From assembly GCA_022496185.1 (NCBI GenBank), contig WTXG01000333.1:1-35573 (forward strand): a stretch of 35,573 bases of DNA, read 5' to 3'. A model generated the notes under the pieces. It saw only the letters and a program-made list of their open reading frames with translations, ran no database searches and had not been told where the DNA came from. The position numbers were made by a program, and so were the translations under genes. Shown here one piece after another: positions 1-10,993 of this stretch. Numbering within the stretch: position 1 is the stretch's first letter; the number at the start of each line of letters is the position of its first letter. This DNA comes from Multifurca ochricompacta (taxonomy: Eukaryota > Basidiomycota > Agaricomycetes > Russulales > Russulaceae).

Positions 1-70
1 AGTCAGCACAAGAGCCACTCAACAACAAGTCGATTCTCTATTGTGTTTACCACAATAGGCAAGGCTCCAC

Positions 71-160
71 AGTCTAGATGGTTCTAGACCTAGTGGAGCT
101 GTTATCAAGATAAGAGGAGCCCAGCCTAGAAGGTTCTAGGTAAGTGGAGCTCTAGATAAG
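71..160. repeat. Tandem imperfect repeat, two units
   Basis: Two units of about 40 bp (71-114 and 123-160) share the order tctaga/ggttctag/gtggagct/ataag. They lie in the presumed U3 part of the LTR-like sequence, where tandem repeats often act as upstream activating elements. A regulatory role is inference only. Confidence 0.6.
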
Positions 161-259
161 GGCCCAGGTTGGGCCATGGCCAATTTTAGCACAGAATCAC
201 ATGTATCTGTAGATAGACGTGTTCCAGACCTAAGGGCTAGACTACATATCAGTTATCTA

Positions 260-296
260 CTCCACAATGACGTCATTATGACATCACATTGTGGAG
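260..296. promoter_or_regulatory. Palindrome with paired CRE/ATF-type sites
   Basis: A perfect 10 bp inverted repeat (CTCCACAATG at 260-269, CATTGTGGAG at 287-296) encloses TGACGTCA (268-275), the palindromic consensus of ATF/CREB bZIP factors, and TGACATCA (279-286), one transition away from it. It lies about 130-150 bp upstream of the TATA box, so a stress-responsive enhancer is plausible. Binding is not shown by sequence alone. Confidence 0.5.
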
Positions 297-422
297 CATG
301 ATCAGTCAGCAGAGTAAAGCAGCTTACGAATCACAAAGATAAGGCTCAGTCAGCAATACAGCTGACTGATACTTGCTGATTCTTGCTTACACCAACTGCT
401 TACCTCGTTACACTGAGAAATG

Positions 423-429
423 TATATAA
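423..429 (+). promoter_or_regulatory. TATA box of LTR-like sequence
   Basis: TATATAA, followed 16 nt later by the 445-479 hairpin. Transcription would be expected to start close to the base of that hairpin. Confidence 0.55.
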
Positions 430-444
430 GACCCTCTGTAACAG

Positions 445-479
445 CCTGTAGCCCCATCTTGTCCTCTTGGGGCTGCAGG
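445..479 (+). other. Conserved 5'-end stem-loop
   Basis: CCTGTAGCCCCA (445-456) pairs with TGGGGCTGCAGG (468-479) as a 12 bp stem with one G-U pair and an 11-nt loop, TCTTGTCCTCT. The loop is identical in the copy at 12463-12496, where the stem differs by compensating changes. A partial second copy at 554-576 keeps the loop and the 3' arm but has lost the 5' arm. Confidence 0.7.
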
Positions 480-611
480 TGAGTAACTGTCTACACGAGT
501 TCGATACATAGTGCTAATGGCATCCTGCCTCCCTGTGTGACTCGATCCTTTGGATCTTGTCCTCTTGGGGCTGCAGCTTCTTCCAGTTTCAGAACGCCGT
601 CATCGTGGTTG

Positions 612-617
612 AATAAA
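612..617 (+). terminator. Polyadenylation signal in LTR-like sequence
   Basis: AATAAA about 165 nt downstream of the presumed start site. It would define an R region of roughly that length. Confidence 0.4.
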
Positions 618-656
618 CCACAGTGGGTGACACAGTTCCTGGTCATTGCTTAACGC

Positions 657-1181
657 GTGACGTTTGCCTCCGCGGTACGCCCAACGACAAAGGTCACTTT
701 CACCTTTGCCCTTCTTGATTACTAAGTGTACACGGAGCTTCACCCGTTACATTTACACTTTGTTTATGCCTTCCCTTATCGCTTATCTTCTTATCTCTAA
801 GACCGGACACTTACTTAATACCCTATCAGAAGCCAGGCTTTACGCCCTCCGCTTTCATATATTCGGGCCCACTTGACTCCGTATCTCTTATCAATAGACA
901 CTCACCTCATTATGTATATAAGCCCGCTGTAGACTACACTGTAGCTTCAGACTCGACTTATTGAATACATTGGTGTTTGTCTTCCGGACTTCCCCTTGGA
1001 ACCTTTGACTCGATCATCTCAGTGCTTTTGGCACTTTCCGCTCAACATTGTCACTCGGGAACAGCCCCATTGACTTTGACTCAACCACTCGAACTCCAAG
1101 AGGTCTTATTGATCTCTTATCTGAACATACGTACAACACTGTCGCACAAGTCGTGCAGAACGTCTCACACCAGACGTAACA
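657..1181 (+). mobile_element. Solo LTR of the gypsy A/B family, diverged
   Basis: From about 750 to 1181 the sequence is collinear with the reverse complement of the element A LTR (17220-17811). Shared parts include the 'ggacacttacttaata' segment, the TATA box TATATAAG (915-922), 'ttattgaatacat' and the 3' end CGTAACA. The 657-750 part is much more diverged, the expected TGTTAC start is not visible, and the left boundary is therefore approximate. No internal region is attached, so this is a solo or truncated LTR. It abuts the LINE exactly at its 3' terminus. Confidence 0.75.
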
Positions 1182-4020
1182 TGTATGGGAAGTTGCCAAG
1201 TGGCGCCATGGCTGCCATGTCTCCATTGTCCCCACCATCTGCCGCCCTGATGGCCCTCTACTTTGGGACCGCCCTGACATTGAGACAGTCTTTGTCTCAC
1301 AATTCTTTGGCACTGAGGCTGCTCCTGTTCCTGACTCTTTCCTGGATGACCCCGCCCCTCTGCCCACCCGTGTCTTTGAACCACTCTCTGTTGATGAAGT
1401 CTCCACTCTCCTATGCAAGACGTCATCCTCCTCTGCACCAGGCTTCTCCCGGATCTCATGGAGGATTCTCAAGTGGGCCTGGCCCTCTCTCTCTTACCTG
1501 GTGGTGGATCTGTTCAATGCATCCCTCTCCCACTCCTATGTCCCTCCTCGCTGGAAGCGTGCCCTTACAGTGGTGCTCCCAAAACCAAACCAACCTGACT
1601 ACTCGCTTGCCAAGGCATACTGCCCAATCTCTCTCTTGGAGGTGCTGGGCAAACTGATGGATAAGGCCATTGCATGCTGATTGACCTCTGACATTGACAG
1701 GTTCCATACTCTGTCCTCAGCCCAGTTTGGTGCCTGCTCCAACTCGTGCTGCCTGGACTCAGCACTTTCCCTTGTCCATGATGTCTCTACATCCTGGTCC
1801 CAAGGCCTTGTCTGTGGTATTGTTCTCTTCGATGTATCTGGTTTCTTTGACCATGTCCACCCCTCACGCTGTGCCTCTGTGCTTCAGTTCTTGGGTCATG
1901 ATCCAACCCTGGTGGGGTGGGTCCGCTCCTTTCTCACTGGCTGCACAGCTTCCTTGTCATTCAACAATGAGGTTGGCCCTGCTCACCCAGTTCTCATTGG
2001 CACCCCACAGGGCTCCCCCCTTTCACCAGTGCTTTCCACTCTTTACACTGCGCCCCTCCTGGCTCTTGCCTCCTTGTGGACTGGATGCCATCTGTCAATG
2101 TATGTTGATGATGGTCTCCTCTTTGCCTGGGGCTCCACTTGGGATGCCGTCTCCTCTTCCCTCCACTCCTGCTATGCTAAGGTAATCGACTGGCTGACCC
2201 GCGCCAGCATGTCCATTGACCCAGCCAAGTCGGAATGTCTGTTCTTCTCATGTGCCCGTAAACGCAACTTACCACCTGCTGGCATTTACTTGCCCCAGCC
2301 ATCCCACTCTACATACTACTATGTGAAGGCTGGGGCCCAGGTGCGTTACCTGGGTTTCTTCTTCACTAAAAACCTCTCCTGGCACCCGCACACAGAAATC
2401 ATGTGCCGTTGTGCACAAGCTTCCCTCCAGGCACTCCATGTCCTAGGGAATACTGAATGTGGCCTCTCCATGGCTAACTGGAGACTTCTCCTTAATGCAG
2501 TCTGTCTCCCAGTCCTTACCTATGGCTCACAACTCTGGGTCCACAGCCGACAGTCATCCAGCCTCATCAAATTGCTCCAGAAGGTCGCTAACATCATGGT
2601 CAAGGTGATCTCTGGATCTTTCCACACAGCTCCCCGGAAGCTGCTGCATGAACTTGTGCACCTTCTCCCAATGCGCCACTATGTCCACAAGTTGGCAGAC
2701 ACTACGTCCCTCCACTACGCATCCCTCCCTGCCCACTCCCAGCCTTCCTTGCGCCTTCTGGCTGCCGCAGATGACTCACTCTGGGCACCAACCTCCTGCC
2801 CCCGTGCCCATCGCACCCTAGTACACCCGACTCCCCTGCATCTCCTCACTGTGTGGACACCCCCACTCTCTAGCCCTGTAGATGTACTCGCCCTGGCCCC
2901 TTGGGAGCTCCCTGAATGGGCCCCCCGTGTCACCTTTCTGGGCACCTGTGCTCCCCAAACATGCAAAGATGAACTTGCAGCTATCCTTCGGGAACCACAC
3001 TCGTCTTCTGCTCTCTTACATGTCAGCGTGTCCCTGTCACAGGATGGCCAAGCCAACAACAAGCGTGTTGGAGCTGCGGTGGCAACCCTAATGGACTCCT
3101 GGGGCGAGTGGACCATGGAGTGGTGCTGCAGCACTAATGTGACCCGGAACGATGTGGAACTGTTTGGACTAGCACGCGCCATGCATTGGCTTTGTGCTTT
3201 TCTACATGGGTCTCCTGTTCCAGATCGTGTGGTACTGACAGCGTCCTCTTCAGCAGCCCTCCTCTCTCTTCACTCGCGTGATCCGTGCAAATTCACAGGT
3301 GATTTCGTTCTTTTCCAACAATCACTTACTGACTTTCTTTCATTATTCCCGGCCACCGACCTCACAGTAATGTGGGTCCCTGGGGGAGCTTCCTACCATG
3401 CTCTCATGGTCTCAGCCAAGGCTGCCACGCATGCCCATATCTACACCCCCCTCCGTGATATGGAGGAGAAGCCCTCACCCTTACAGTGGCAGTCCCTCTC
3501 TCGACTCCGTGCCTATGACAATTGGCGGGAAGAATGGTTCTGCGACTGTGCTTGGGCAACCCCTTCCAAGTCCAACTCCTCAGGCAGCGACTACCGCGCC
3601 TACTCCCTCTCCATTTCACAGCCCCCAGACGGCTCCAACCACCCTCTGTGGACTGCAGCTACCAAGAAACGTAAGGTTCCATTCTCCCGGCACACATGCT
3701 CCATGGCAATGCGCCTTGCAACAGGCCATGCTTTCGTGTCTGACTACCAGGAGCGATTCCATCCAAACCTCCCCATCTCTTCCCGCACCTGCCCATGCGA
3801 CTCCTCCACCTTGGCGACCTTCATTCATGTTTTGGTCGAATGCCCCCTGTATGCCCAAGCACAGGCAACTTGGATGCTAACCCCCCAAGACCTAGATGAC
3901 CTCACCATCCCCCAGATCTTTAATCAACGCGGAGTTGTTGGACACCTGCTGGAGTTCCTCCAGGAGACAGGAGCTTTCTTTAAGCCCATTGCCTCACGCC
4001 AGCCTCGAGAGCCTGATTGA
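1182..4020 (+). pseudogene. LINE ORF2 fragment: reverse transcriptase, RNase H, C-terminal zinc finger
   Basis: One reading frame runs from 1182 to the stop at 4020, broken only by TGA at 1678-1680. From residue 1 of the part after that stop: RT motif A 'FDVSGFFD' (about 48-55), motif B 'GTPQGSPLSPVLS' (about 101), catalytic 'YVDD' (about 140-143), 'YLGFFFTKNLSW' (about 222), then an RNase H-like region (about 440-560) and a Cys-rich 'CPCDS..H..VEC' finger near the end. The RNase H region keeps a Glu in 'NDVELFGLARA' but has 'TASSSA' where an Asp is normal, so that activity is doubtful. The endonuclease and any ORF1 are absent. The domain order resembles the Tad/I-type group; clade assignment is tentative. 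The element cannot transpose by itself. Confidence 0.9.
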
Positions 4021-4274
4021 GCTTGGTAAGTCAGTGGACTCGGACTTAGTGAGTTTCTCTTCTTTGTTCTTGAATGGCCCCTGTTCCAGCCGGCCTCTCT
4101 ACTCTACACTTCTATACTGTTTTTTCCTTCGGGGTTTTGCACCATGGCATCTCAACTGTCGCTCCCACTATTTGTTCATAGTACTAGTAGTTACATTGTA
4201 CCCTGATGTAGCTGCGCAATTGGGCACCGTCCCGCAAGCATGTCAATAAACTTGATCCAAAAAAAAAAAAAAAA
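4021..4274 (+). other. LINE 3' UTR with polyA signal and A tail
   Basis: Non-coding tail after the RT stop codon. AATAAA at 4245-4250 is followed by the A run at 4259-4274, which marks the 3' end of the element. Confidence 0.8.
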
Positions 4275-5208
4275 CTACTGGCTAGTCTACTACAAGCATT
4301 GTATGCACCCTTATATACTTGCAAAGAGACCTGGTTATGAAGCAGAAAGAGGGTGAATTAGGATTGAAAGGAGATAAGTGAGATGAGGCCAGGCAATAAA
4401 GGTGGAGAGGTGTAAACGGAGAGGTGAAGACCTGGCAATAATAAAGACGGGGAGTGAAACTGGTTTAAGGAATAGATGGGCATGCGGCCCAGAATGCAAA
4501 TGTACTGATAAAAGATACTAGATAAAGATATACGAGACTAGATCATAAGTGCTCTAATTCAGGGTTTGTAATGAAAGAGAGGAGAGACGAAAGCTAGAGG
4601 TTTCATGCTCAACACCCGAGCCATCCTTACAATAATATGGAAAGGAGTGAAGCGCCGCCATCAGCAAATGAGAGTGTGCTCATATGGGTTGTACTGCACG
4701 TGACTGCACAGAATTTTACTACCTCACTTGTAGTGCTACCAACACACCCTCGCTCTAACCACCACCTCGAAAAGCCTTTCATTTGATCTCTAAAGCTTTC
4801 TCTTCAGTCGTTTTCAACATCCCGTCATTGCCCGAAGCCTCTGCATTTTAACTGATACTACTCTAGTTTTCTCTGCTTATTCTAAGACTACACCTTCCTC
4901 TCCAGACGACTCCCACATTCTTACACCATTACCCACAACGTGCATGAGCACAGCGCAGGCAGACTTAGACATATCAGCCATTAACTCACAACCACACTTT
5001 ACCTCAAAGGCCCATTTCCCCACCAGATTGCACACAGGTGCTGTTGGAAGTGCAGCCATAGCACGCAGCCAATTGATACCGGAGATGGTGGCCCAGATCC
5101 AATCATCACTGCATCAATGCAATATTCAGAGCACGCAGGTCGTGCAAATTTTCATGTCTATTTGTTATACTTTGCTCTTACAAAAGAACTTAGTAGTGTA
5201 GTTAGGAA

Positions 5209-5237
5209 CCTCAGTCTTTCTATCCCAAAGACTGAGG
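5209..5237. repeat. Perfect 11 bp hairpin
   Basis: CCTCAGTCTTT (5209-5219) and AAAGACTGAGG (5227-5237) are perfect inverted repeats around the loop CTATCCC. The core with the same loop recurs at 5323-5343. Confidence 0.8.
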
Positions 5238-5290
5238 TCAGTACTCCTTGTGTTGTAGCTGCATCTTTCCTTTACTGATTCATTTGTGTA

Positions 5291-5363
5291 GCTATGCTTT
5301 CATAGGTATTATCAAATTATATAGTCTTTCTATCCCAAAGACTGAGCTATGCTTTCATAGCTC
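5291..5363. repeat. Second hairpin cluster
   Basis: Contains the repeated AGTCTTT-CTATCCC-AAAGACT hairpin (5323-5343). Right next to it lies GAGCTATG-CTTT-CATAGCTC (5344-5363), a perfect 8 bp stem with a 4-nt loop. A shorter copy of the second motif (GCTATG-CTTT-CATAG) starts at 5291. The two hairpin types therefore occur twice, interleaved. Confidence 0.75.
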
Positions 5364-6400
5364 GCTACAGGTGCCTCTTAATGAAATAACCCCATGAGGC
5401 CGGCTCTTGTCAATGGTAAAGCTCATAACTCCACCTGCCTGGCATTGAGTCATGAAAGCATGCCGTTGCTAAACTTAAGAGAAATAGACTTGCAGATTGA
5501 GTATAGGGATAATAATGATGGGATATTCCACTCTTTTGAGGGGCTAAAGGAAGTGAAGAAAGTGAATAAGACTTGGAAAGTCATATATGGCATTCTAAGG
5601 ATAGCTCGGGGCTCTGGGCCTGAAACCTTCCTGTCCTGTCTTCTCACGCGTTCAACCACTCGTCCTTTGTCTCCAGCATACTTGCCAGCTCGCTATTCAC
5701 CTCTGGACTCTTGTCACACCTCCATGCTTCAACTCAAGAACTACCAGCCGAGGCGCCCTACTACAAGCCCCTTTCAGGTTGTCGACTCATGCCACAGTCA
5801 CCGTTATATCGTCAATTGTCAAGAGATGTGGTCCCTGCCACTTGGGGTAGTATCGAAGGATGGGCATTGAAGTGCGTCATGGACTACTTTATTGTGCCTT
5901 CATCGGGTCCCTCCTTATACTACTTACATGTTTACATACTAACCTTGGCTTTGGCTCGTTTCATTCTGACCTGATGTATATTAGGACAGGTATGTTATCG
6001 ATGAAATACCAGCTTTGTCTAACCTCTTGATCTCATTGCGTGCCACAGCCTTCGATGGTAGCGAACGGTCTACGAAGTTTGAAGAGGTTTCGAGATATTT
6101 GACGTATCCGATGTATCAACAGATTCAGCACTTTCAGCTTCATTGACACCTTCTGCATTATCGGTGTTACTGACACTCGATGCAGACCAGTCTCACCCAT
6201 TCAGATTTGTGTGCTTGAGCCTTCAAGTGTAGCAAATGGCTTACCAGACCTGCAAGGCTACTGACATCGAACCCTTCTCTCCCTTTCTCTCTCGTCACGG
6301 AATCTTGCGGATAGTGATGTGCACGGCTCGGCTCAAAGCCGTAAGCTGGCTGTTTCTGAGCCAGAAAAAGCCGGGCCGACATAGGCTGTGAAAATGGCTT

Positions 6401-6847
6401 CCAGCGGCCCACAGTGAATGCAATTCACCCAGCATGTTGTGCTGAATCACGTGATGTAAAGTAAACAATAGCAAATATTGTTGAACCAAGATAGCAGTAC
6501 AGAAGTTCCGGGATAGCGGTTCGACGTAATTACATAAGTTCAAAACACGTTCGCAATTAATTAGATACTTAGGATGTACATCTAAGATCTGACATGTGAT
6601 CAAATCACATTATTAAATGAGATAACAAGATAACGTGTTTAATGCGTTCATTTAATTTAGTAGCTGATATAGTACATTGAATCTGCTATAGATAAAGCAA
6701 TTGCTATTGCATTATTGACTGCGTCTAAGCCTCTAAGTCTAAACAAGGTGAAATAGCTAGTAGTAATGTAGTATCTAGTACAAGTTGCACTATGCCTGTT
6801 CCACAAATCCAACAACAAAGGGCAATTTTATTGCATTGGAGTCGTGT
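6401..6847 (+). repeat. MULE left terminal inverted repeat
   Basis: About 447 bp, nearly identical to the reverse complement of 11117-11561. Both contain 'gcaattcacccagcatg', 'ttccgggatagcggttcgac', 'tttagtagctgatatagtac' and 'gggcaattttattgcattgg'. Differences are scattered single bases and small indels. Confidence 0.9.
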
Positions 6848-7012
6848 ACAGAGGTTCCGGGATAGCAGTTTGACATGATTATGATCACGCATAGATAACA
6901 CAATTCAAAAACACATTCATCTAAGATCTGACATGTGATCAGATCATATCATTAAATGAGATAACTAGTAGTAATGTAGTATCTAGTACAAGCCTGTTCC
7001 ACACATGATGTA
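6848..7012 (+). repeat. Partial direct repeat of the left TIR
   Basis: After the TIR, a shortened and diverged second copy follows in the same orientation ('gttccgggatagcagt', 'catctaagatctgacatgtg', 'tagtaatgtagtatctag', 'cctgttccaca'). It has no matching copy inside the right TIR, so the left end is asymmetrically extended. Confidence 0.75.
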
Positions 7013-7153
7013 CATACAAAAACAAATAATACATTGTTGATTGTGTCAGCAGACTGGTTCCGATAGTACTCGGTTAGATCAATTGGTCCCAGCTATCAAC
7101 ACCCATCCTAACATGCCTCACTTCTCCCGTGCCCACCTCGTAGCTATCTGGAG

Positions 7154-10100
7154 ATGGCAGAGTCAAAGAAGTGCTCAAAATGCAAGAAGTCCCTAGGTCT
7201 CGAAAAATTTCCACTGAAGGCAAATACTTCAACACATACCGCAACATGTTCTCTCTGCACGATAAAGACAAAACACAATAGACAGGCCAAGAAGAAACTG
7301 AAGAAGGTTCAGAACTCTGAAACTGATGGCGTTCAGGATGTGTCAGATGAAAGCTTATCTGTTTTGCCACTAAATAAATTTTTAACTTTCCTGGGAAGGC
7401 AGAAAGACGTGATCAAGGTTGAAGCAAATGTGAATATCAAGGATTTAGTGGGTTACACTGTTAGGAGGGAGCGTGCAGATGCCATTGTCAATCTGATGTG
7501 GGAAGTGATGAGTTATCGGTTCCTGTGCGTAACACTTCCTTCTTTTCATTACAAAATTATGAATCTCTTCATATCAGTTACCAGAGTAAATATGACCACA
7601 AACGATCTGCGGGCACATCAACATGTTACATATACAATTGTGCCCAAAATACCGATCAGCAGCACGCCCCATCAAAGAGCCACCAAGAAGGTGTCAAAAA
7701 TCGTGATAAAGAATCAATGGAAACCTTTGACTGCTCTGGTTGGATACATATAACCTTATCCAACCATTCTAATGTCGTCTTCATTAAATTAACACACTGT
7801 GAAGATCATGTCCCATATTGTCCTATTGATATCCCAGAAGAAGTTGTGCAATACATCCAAATTAACCTCAAATTAACCCCAACGCAGGTAAGTAAACATC
7901 ATCGGGTCTTGTCTACAAAATATTCACATCTTACAATAAGCTCTGGACTGAGATTCTGAAGAAACATCCAAAGCCATCCTTCACATGCAAATCCATCTAT
8001 CACTTATGGTCACAATTGTCCAGTCGTACCTGGAAAAGGGATGAGGATGAAGTCCAGTCAGCACGGCTGCTTCTTGAAGAGTTTCAAATGTCATCACCAG
8101 ATCACCTGTACACTGTGGAACCGATACCAATTGAAGAGGGTGAGGGCATCATAGTTATTGCATTTGCGCTACCCGAAATTCTTTGCCAATGGGGAGGGCG
8201 CCTCCGTGAACTACAGTTAGATTCTGCATGTGAGTCTTCCATTTATGAATAACAACTTGAAGCTGACCTGACAATGGCCAGGGAACACAAATGGAGCGTG
8301 TTTCGAAGTTTTCGTGCTTCTCAGTGAAATCTACGGGTCAGGGTTACCTCTTGGATATCTCCTGATCCAGTCAAACATTGGTGAACCGGGTGCCAAAGAA
8401 CTATTTCTCAGCCATTTCATTTCATACATCAACAATAATTGGCATTTGTGGATTATTTTTACACTTACAGACAAGGATTGGTCAGAAATAAATGCATTTC
8501 TTGCTATCATACCAGGCGCAAAGCATCAGATCTGCTATTGGCATGCCATCCGAGCAATCAAGATGCGCTTGTCAATCCTACGACGTGCCCCAGCACCCTA
8601 TAACATCAGAGTTGCAAAAGCTGAGTTCAGCTGGATTGATGAATCATTCGTCCCAGTTCATCAATCTAGTGATATGGTCCGCACCCGCACACCCACTGTT
8701 TAACATTCATTATAACAAAAATTGACAGACTGGAAAACATTATGTTGCTACGAAAGCAATTCCTCGACTGGTGGTACGCCTGAACAGAGTCTTACAAATG
8801 CTCAATATGCCTCCGAAGGAGTGGCTAACCATCCGAATTCCCCCAATCCCAATACCCAATGTATCACCCCATCCTTCTCAGCTACCCACCACTGACTCTG
8901 ATCCATCTCCATCAAGTAATGAGGGGGTTGAGGTGGATCTTGATGGGTTGTCAGATGAGGAGGGCGAGCTGATAGACAAGCTCAATGAACGGCTTGCTTC
9001 TGATTCAGATCCAGGCTCTGAGTTGGGTGGTGCAGATGAAGATGATCCAGAATGGGATTTGGAAGAGGGCAAGACACAAGTGAAGGATCTTGCATATGTA
9101 TTTTGCCCAGCGCCCCACAGAAAGCAGATCCTTCATATCTTCACAAAACACTTCTGTCAGCATCTGGCTTTTCCTGAACAGAACAAGGGACCATGCAGTG
9201 CAATGGAAATTTGCAAGCGCGCTGTCACAGAGATGTATCAGTTCTGTCACCAACGAGGACTTTGGGAAGTGTGGGGATACCTTTGGACCGCGTGGTATGT
9301 GCTACCCAAGTGGAAACTCTGGGCATGCTCGACATCTCCATACATATCTCGGTGGCGAACAACGATGGGAACTGAAAACTTCTGGAGGCAGTTAAAGCAC
9401 AATCACCTGCATCACATGCTTCGACCTCGTCTTGATCTGCTTGTCTGGATTATCATAACTAAAGTCACACCCGAGTACATTGCGCATGCAGAAGCCCTTG
9501 AAGACACATATCGTTTGGGCCGCTCGAAGCCACTTTCAACCTATCAAAGGTACTTCAAATTGTCTTGGAAACAGCTTGCAGAAGCATCCATCAGCAGGAC
9601 TAGTTATATTACAGATGTTACTACATGGACATGCAATTGCAGACAGCAAAAGTATCACAGCCAGCACCTATGTAAACACCTTGTCCAATCAGTACATTCT
9701 CCACCCATGCACTTCTGGCGTCAAGTTGTCTGTCGCCGCATCTTGCCACTTTACCGCCACTTTGCTCTTGTATCCAATATCATTGGGATGGAGATTGAGC
9801 ACCCTGATCCAGATGAAGGCAGTATTACTGATGGAGATGATCACGTCTGGATGGGAAATCCAGATATGCTGGTGGAAGGCCGATGGCAAGAGTTTGATCT
9901 TGAGGGGGTGCTAGGCAAGCGGCCACGGAGTGTGATGTCGATGAGTACTGAAGAATTGTCATCGTCGGCCATACATGACATGGAGGAGGTACAAGGACTG
10001 CTCAATGATGGAGATGAGAGTGATCTTGAGGAAGAAGTACGTCAATGACTCAAACAATCATCAGAACAGTTACTAATTCTCATCAAAGCTACAAATCAAA

Positions 10101-10993
10101 ATTAATGCACTTTCATCACAGGCAGACGAGCTTGTTGATGCAGCCAAGATTATCCGATCACAACTCCCACACAAAAATCGAATCTGGATCAACAGCATGG
10201 TGTCACAGGACATCGGAGCCGATGTTAGTCGTCTGGTAAATGATGTTCAACATCTAGAGAAGACAGGAACATTGTTACGCTCAGAGGGGCGTACGCGGTC
10301 GAGTGCGGGCGGCTAGGTCACAGAGACAAGGTCGGGACGATCTTGGGTCGATGTGGAAGACAATAAGTCCAACGCTACGCTCAGTCACAAGCCAATCAGT
10401 GTGCAAGGCCCCAGAAGGACAAAGCACCAAAGAGAGGAGTCTGGGTGGTGAGACGCAAGGAAGGAAGTTAAAGGTCCACAAGGCTACTGATTGTCACAGG
10501 AGCTCAAGATGGGGAACCATCTGAGCGAGACTAGCTAGGGTATATATACATGCTGGTACTAGCTTAGTCATCCGTTCTTATCATGCTTATCTAGACGCTT
10601 GTGGTTCTGGACGTGTGACTATGGAACCTTCCATCAGAACCAGTGCCACCGTCTTCCCACGTCAACTAAGGTTCAGGGTCCTTCCGTACACGAGGCATCA
10701 AACCTTATGTTGCGTGCTTCTTCTCTTCCATCGGAACATGCCGTACCTGCAGTGCTTCTTGTCTTCTGCGTGGGACACCATGACTAAGCGTTGGGGGTCT
10801 GGTCTGGCAGCCCATCTCTGGGCACCCCAAACCGTTCCCTCACATCGCCCAGGCTCGGGCCTCCCCCGCGTCTTGCAGTCTGCTTGGTACGCTGGACGGT
10901 TCGTGACAAACATGACGACCACGCACCTGGGCCCGCGCTGGTGATCGTGAGGCTGCATGGACCTCACAGAACACCATGGGATATCAAATCTGA
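7154..10993 (+). pseudogene. MULE transposase with SWIM zinc finger, split by a solo LTR
   Basis: Start ATG 7154. Introns inferred from GT-AG ends and restored frame: 7525-7577, 7888-7940, 8230-8281, one ending at 8728 (donor unclear, perhaps 8677), and 10037-10121. The N-terminus has two CxxC pairs (a small zinc-binding segment). The first catalytic Asp is in 'LQLDSAW', which is created by joining exons at 8229/8282. The second is in 'TLTDKDWSEINAF', followed by 'AKHQICYWHAIRA', typical of MULE DDE transposases. The SWIM finger CxC...CxH is at about 9630-9680. A solo LTR interrupts the last exon at 10272. Beyond it, in the frame expected after excision, lies an ORF containing 'TWARAGDREAAWTSQNTMGY' that ends at 10991-10993, preceded by a TGA at 10913-10915 where I would expect CGA. 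The gene is probably dead, but the DDE and SWIM parts look well preserved. Confidence 0.85.
10273..10908 (+). mobile_element. Solo LTR with 5 bp target-site duplication
   Basis: It begins TGTTACG and ends CGTGACA (matching inverted termini). It is 636 bp and is flanked on both sides by AACAT (10268-10272 and 10909-10913). A TATA box (10541-10548) and a downstream polar U5-like part give plus-strand orientation. It has no obvious similarity to the A/B LTRs beyond the termini. It arose by insertion into the MULE transposase gene followed by LTR-LTR recombination. Confidence 0.85.

Larger units (their letters stand above)
1..656 (+). mobile_element. LTR-like sequence (hairpin family), cut by window edge
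   Basis: This stretch has no convincing ORF but has the layout of an LTR read on the plus strand. It holds an upstream region with repeats and paired CRE-like sites, a TATA box (423-429), a strong hairpin just downstream (445-479) and a polyadenylation signal AATAAA (612-617). A related segment at about 12430-12609 carries the same TATA-hairpin arrangement, so this is a dispersed family. The left end lies outside the window and the right boundary against the next LTR is uncertain. No pol gene of this family is identifiable here, so the class (copia or gypsy) is unknown. Calling it an LTR is inference from layout. Confidence 0.55.
1182..4274 (+). mobile_element. 5'-truncated LINE (non-LTR retrotransposon)
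   Basis: The element starts abruptly in the linker between the lost endonuclease and the reverse transcriptase and ends with a polyA signal (4245-4250) and 16 A residues (4259-4274). 5' truncation and a 3' A tail are the usual signature of target-primed reverse transcription. I could not find a target-site duplication next to the A tail, which fits the left end having been replaced by the adjacent LTR. Confidence 0.9.
4275..6311. other. Spacer without recognisable gene
   Basis: I recognise no protein domain on either strand. The longest frame (5394-5870, 158 codons) has no familiar motif and no close second copy here. The only structure I see is a set of hairpin repeats at 5209-5363 and purine-rich, repeat-like DNA at about 4330-4460. 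It may be old transposon debris. Confidence 0.5.

Noticed and set aside
977..1657. 226-codon plus-strand frame across the LTR/LINE junction
   Set aside because: It starts in the LTR and then runs in a different frame from the LINE reverse transcriptase, whose motifs are in the frame ending at 4020. It is a shadow frame.
2715..3182. 155-codon minus-strand frame inside the LINE
   Set aside because: Antisense shadow of the RT/RNase H region.
5394..5870. 158-codon plus-strand frame
   Set aside because: No recognisable motif and no homolog within the window; length is possible by chance. Not called as a gene.
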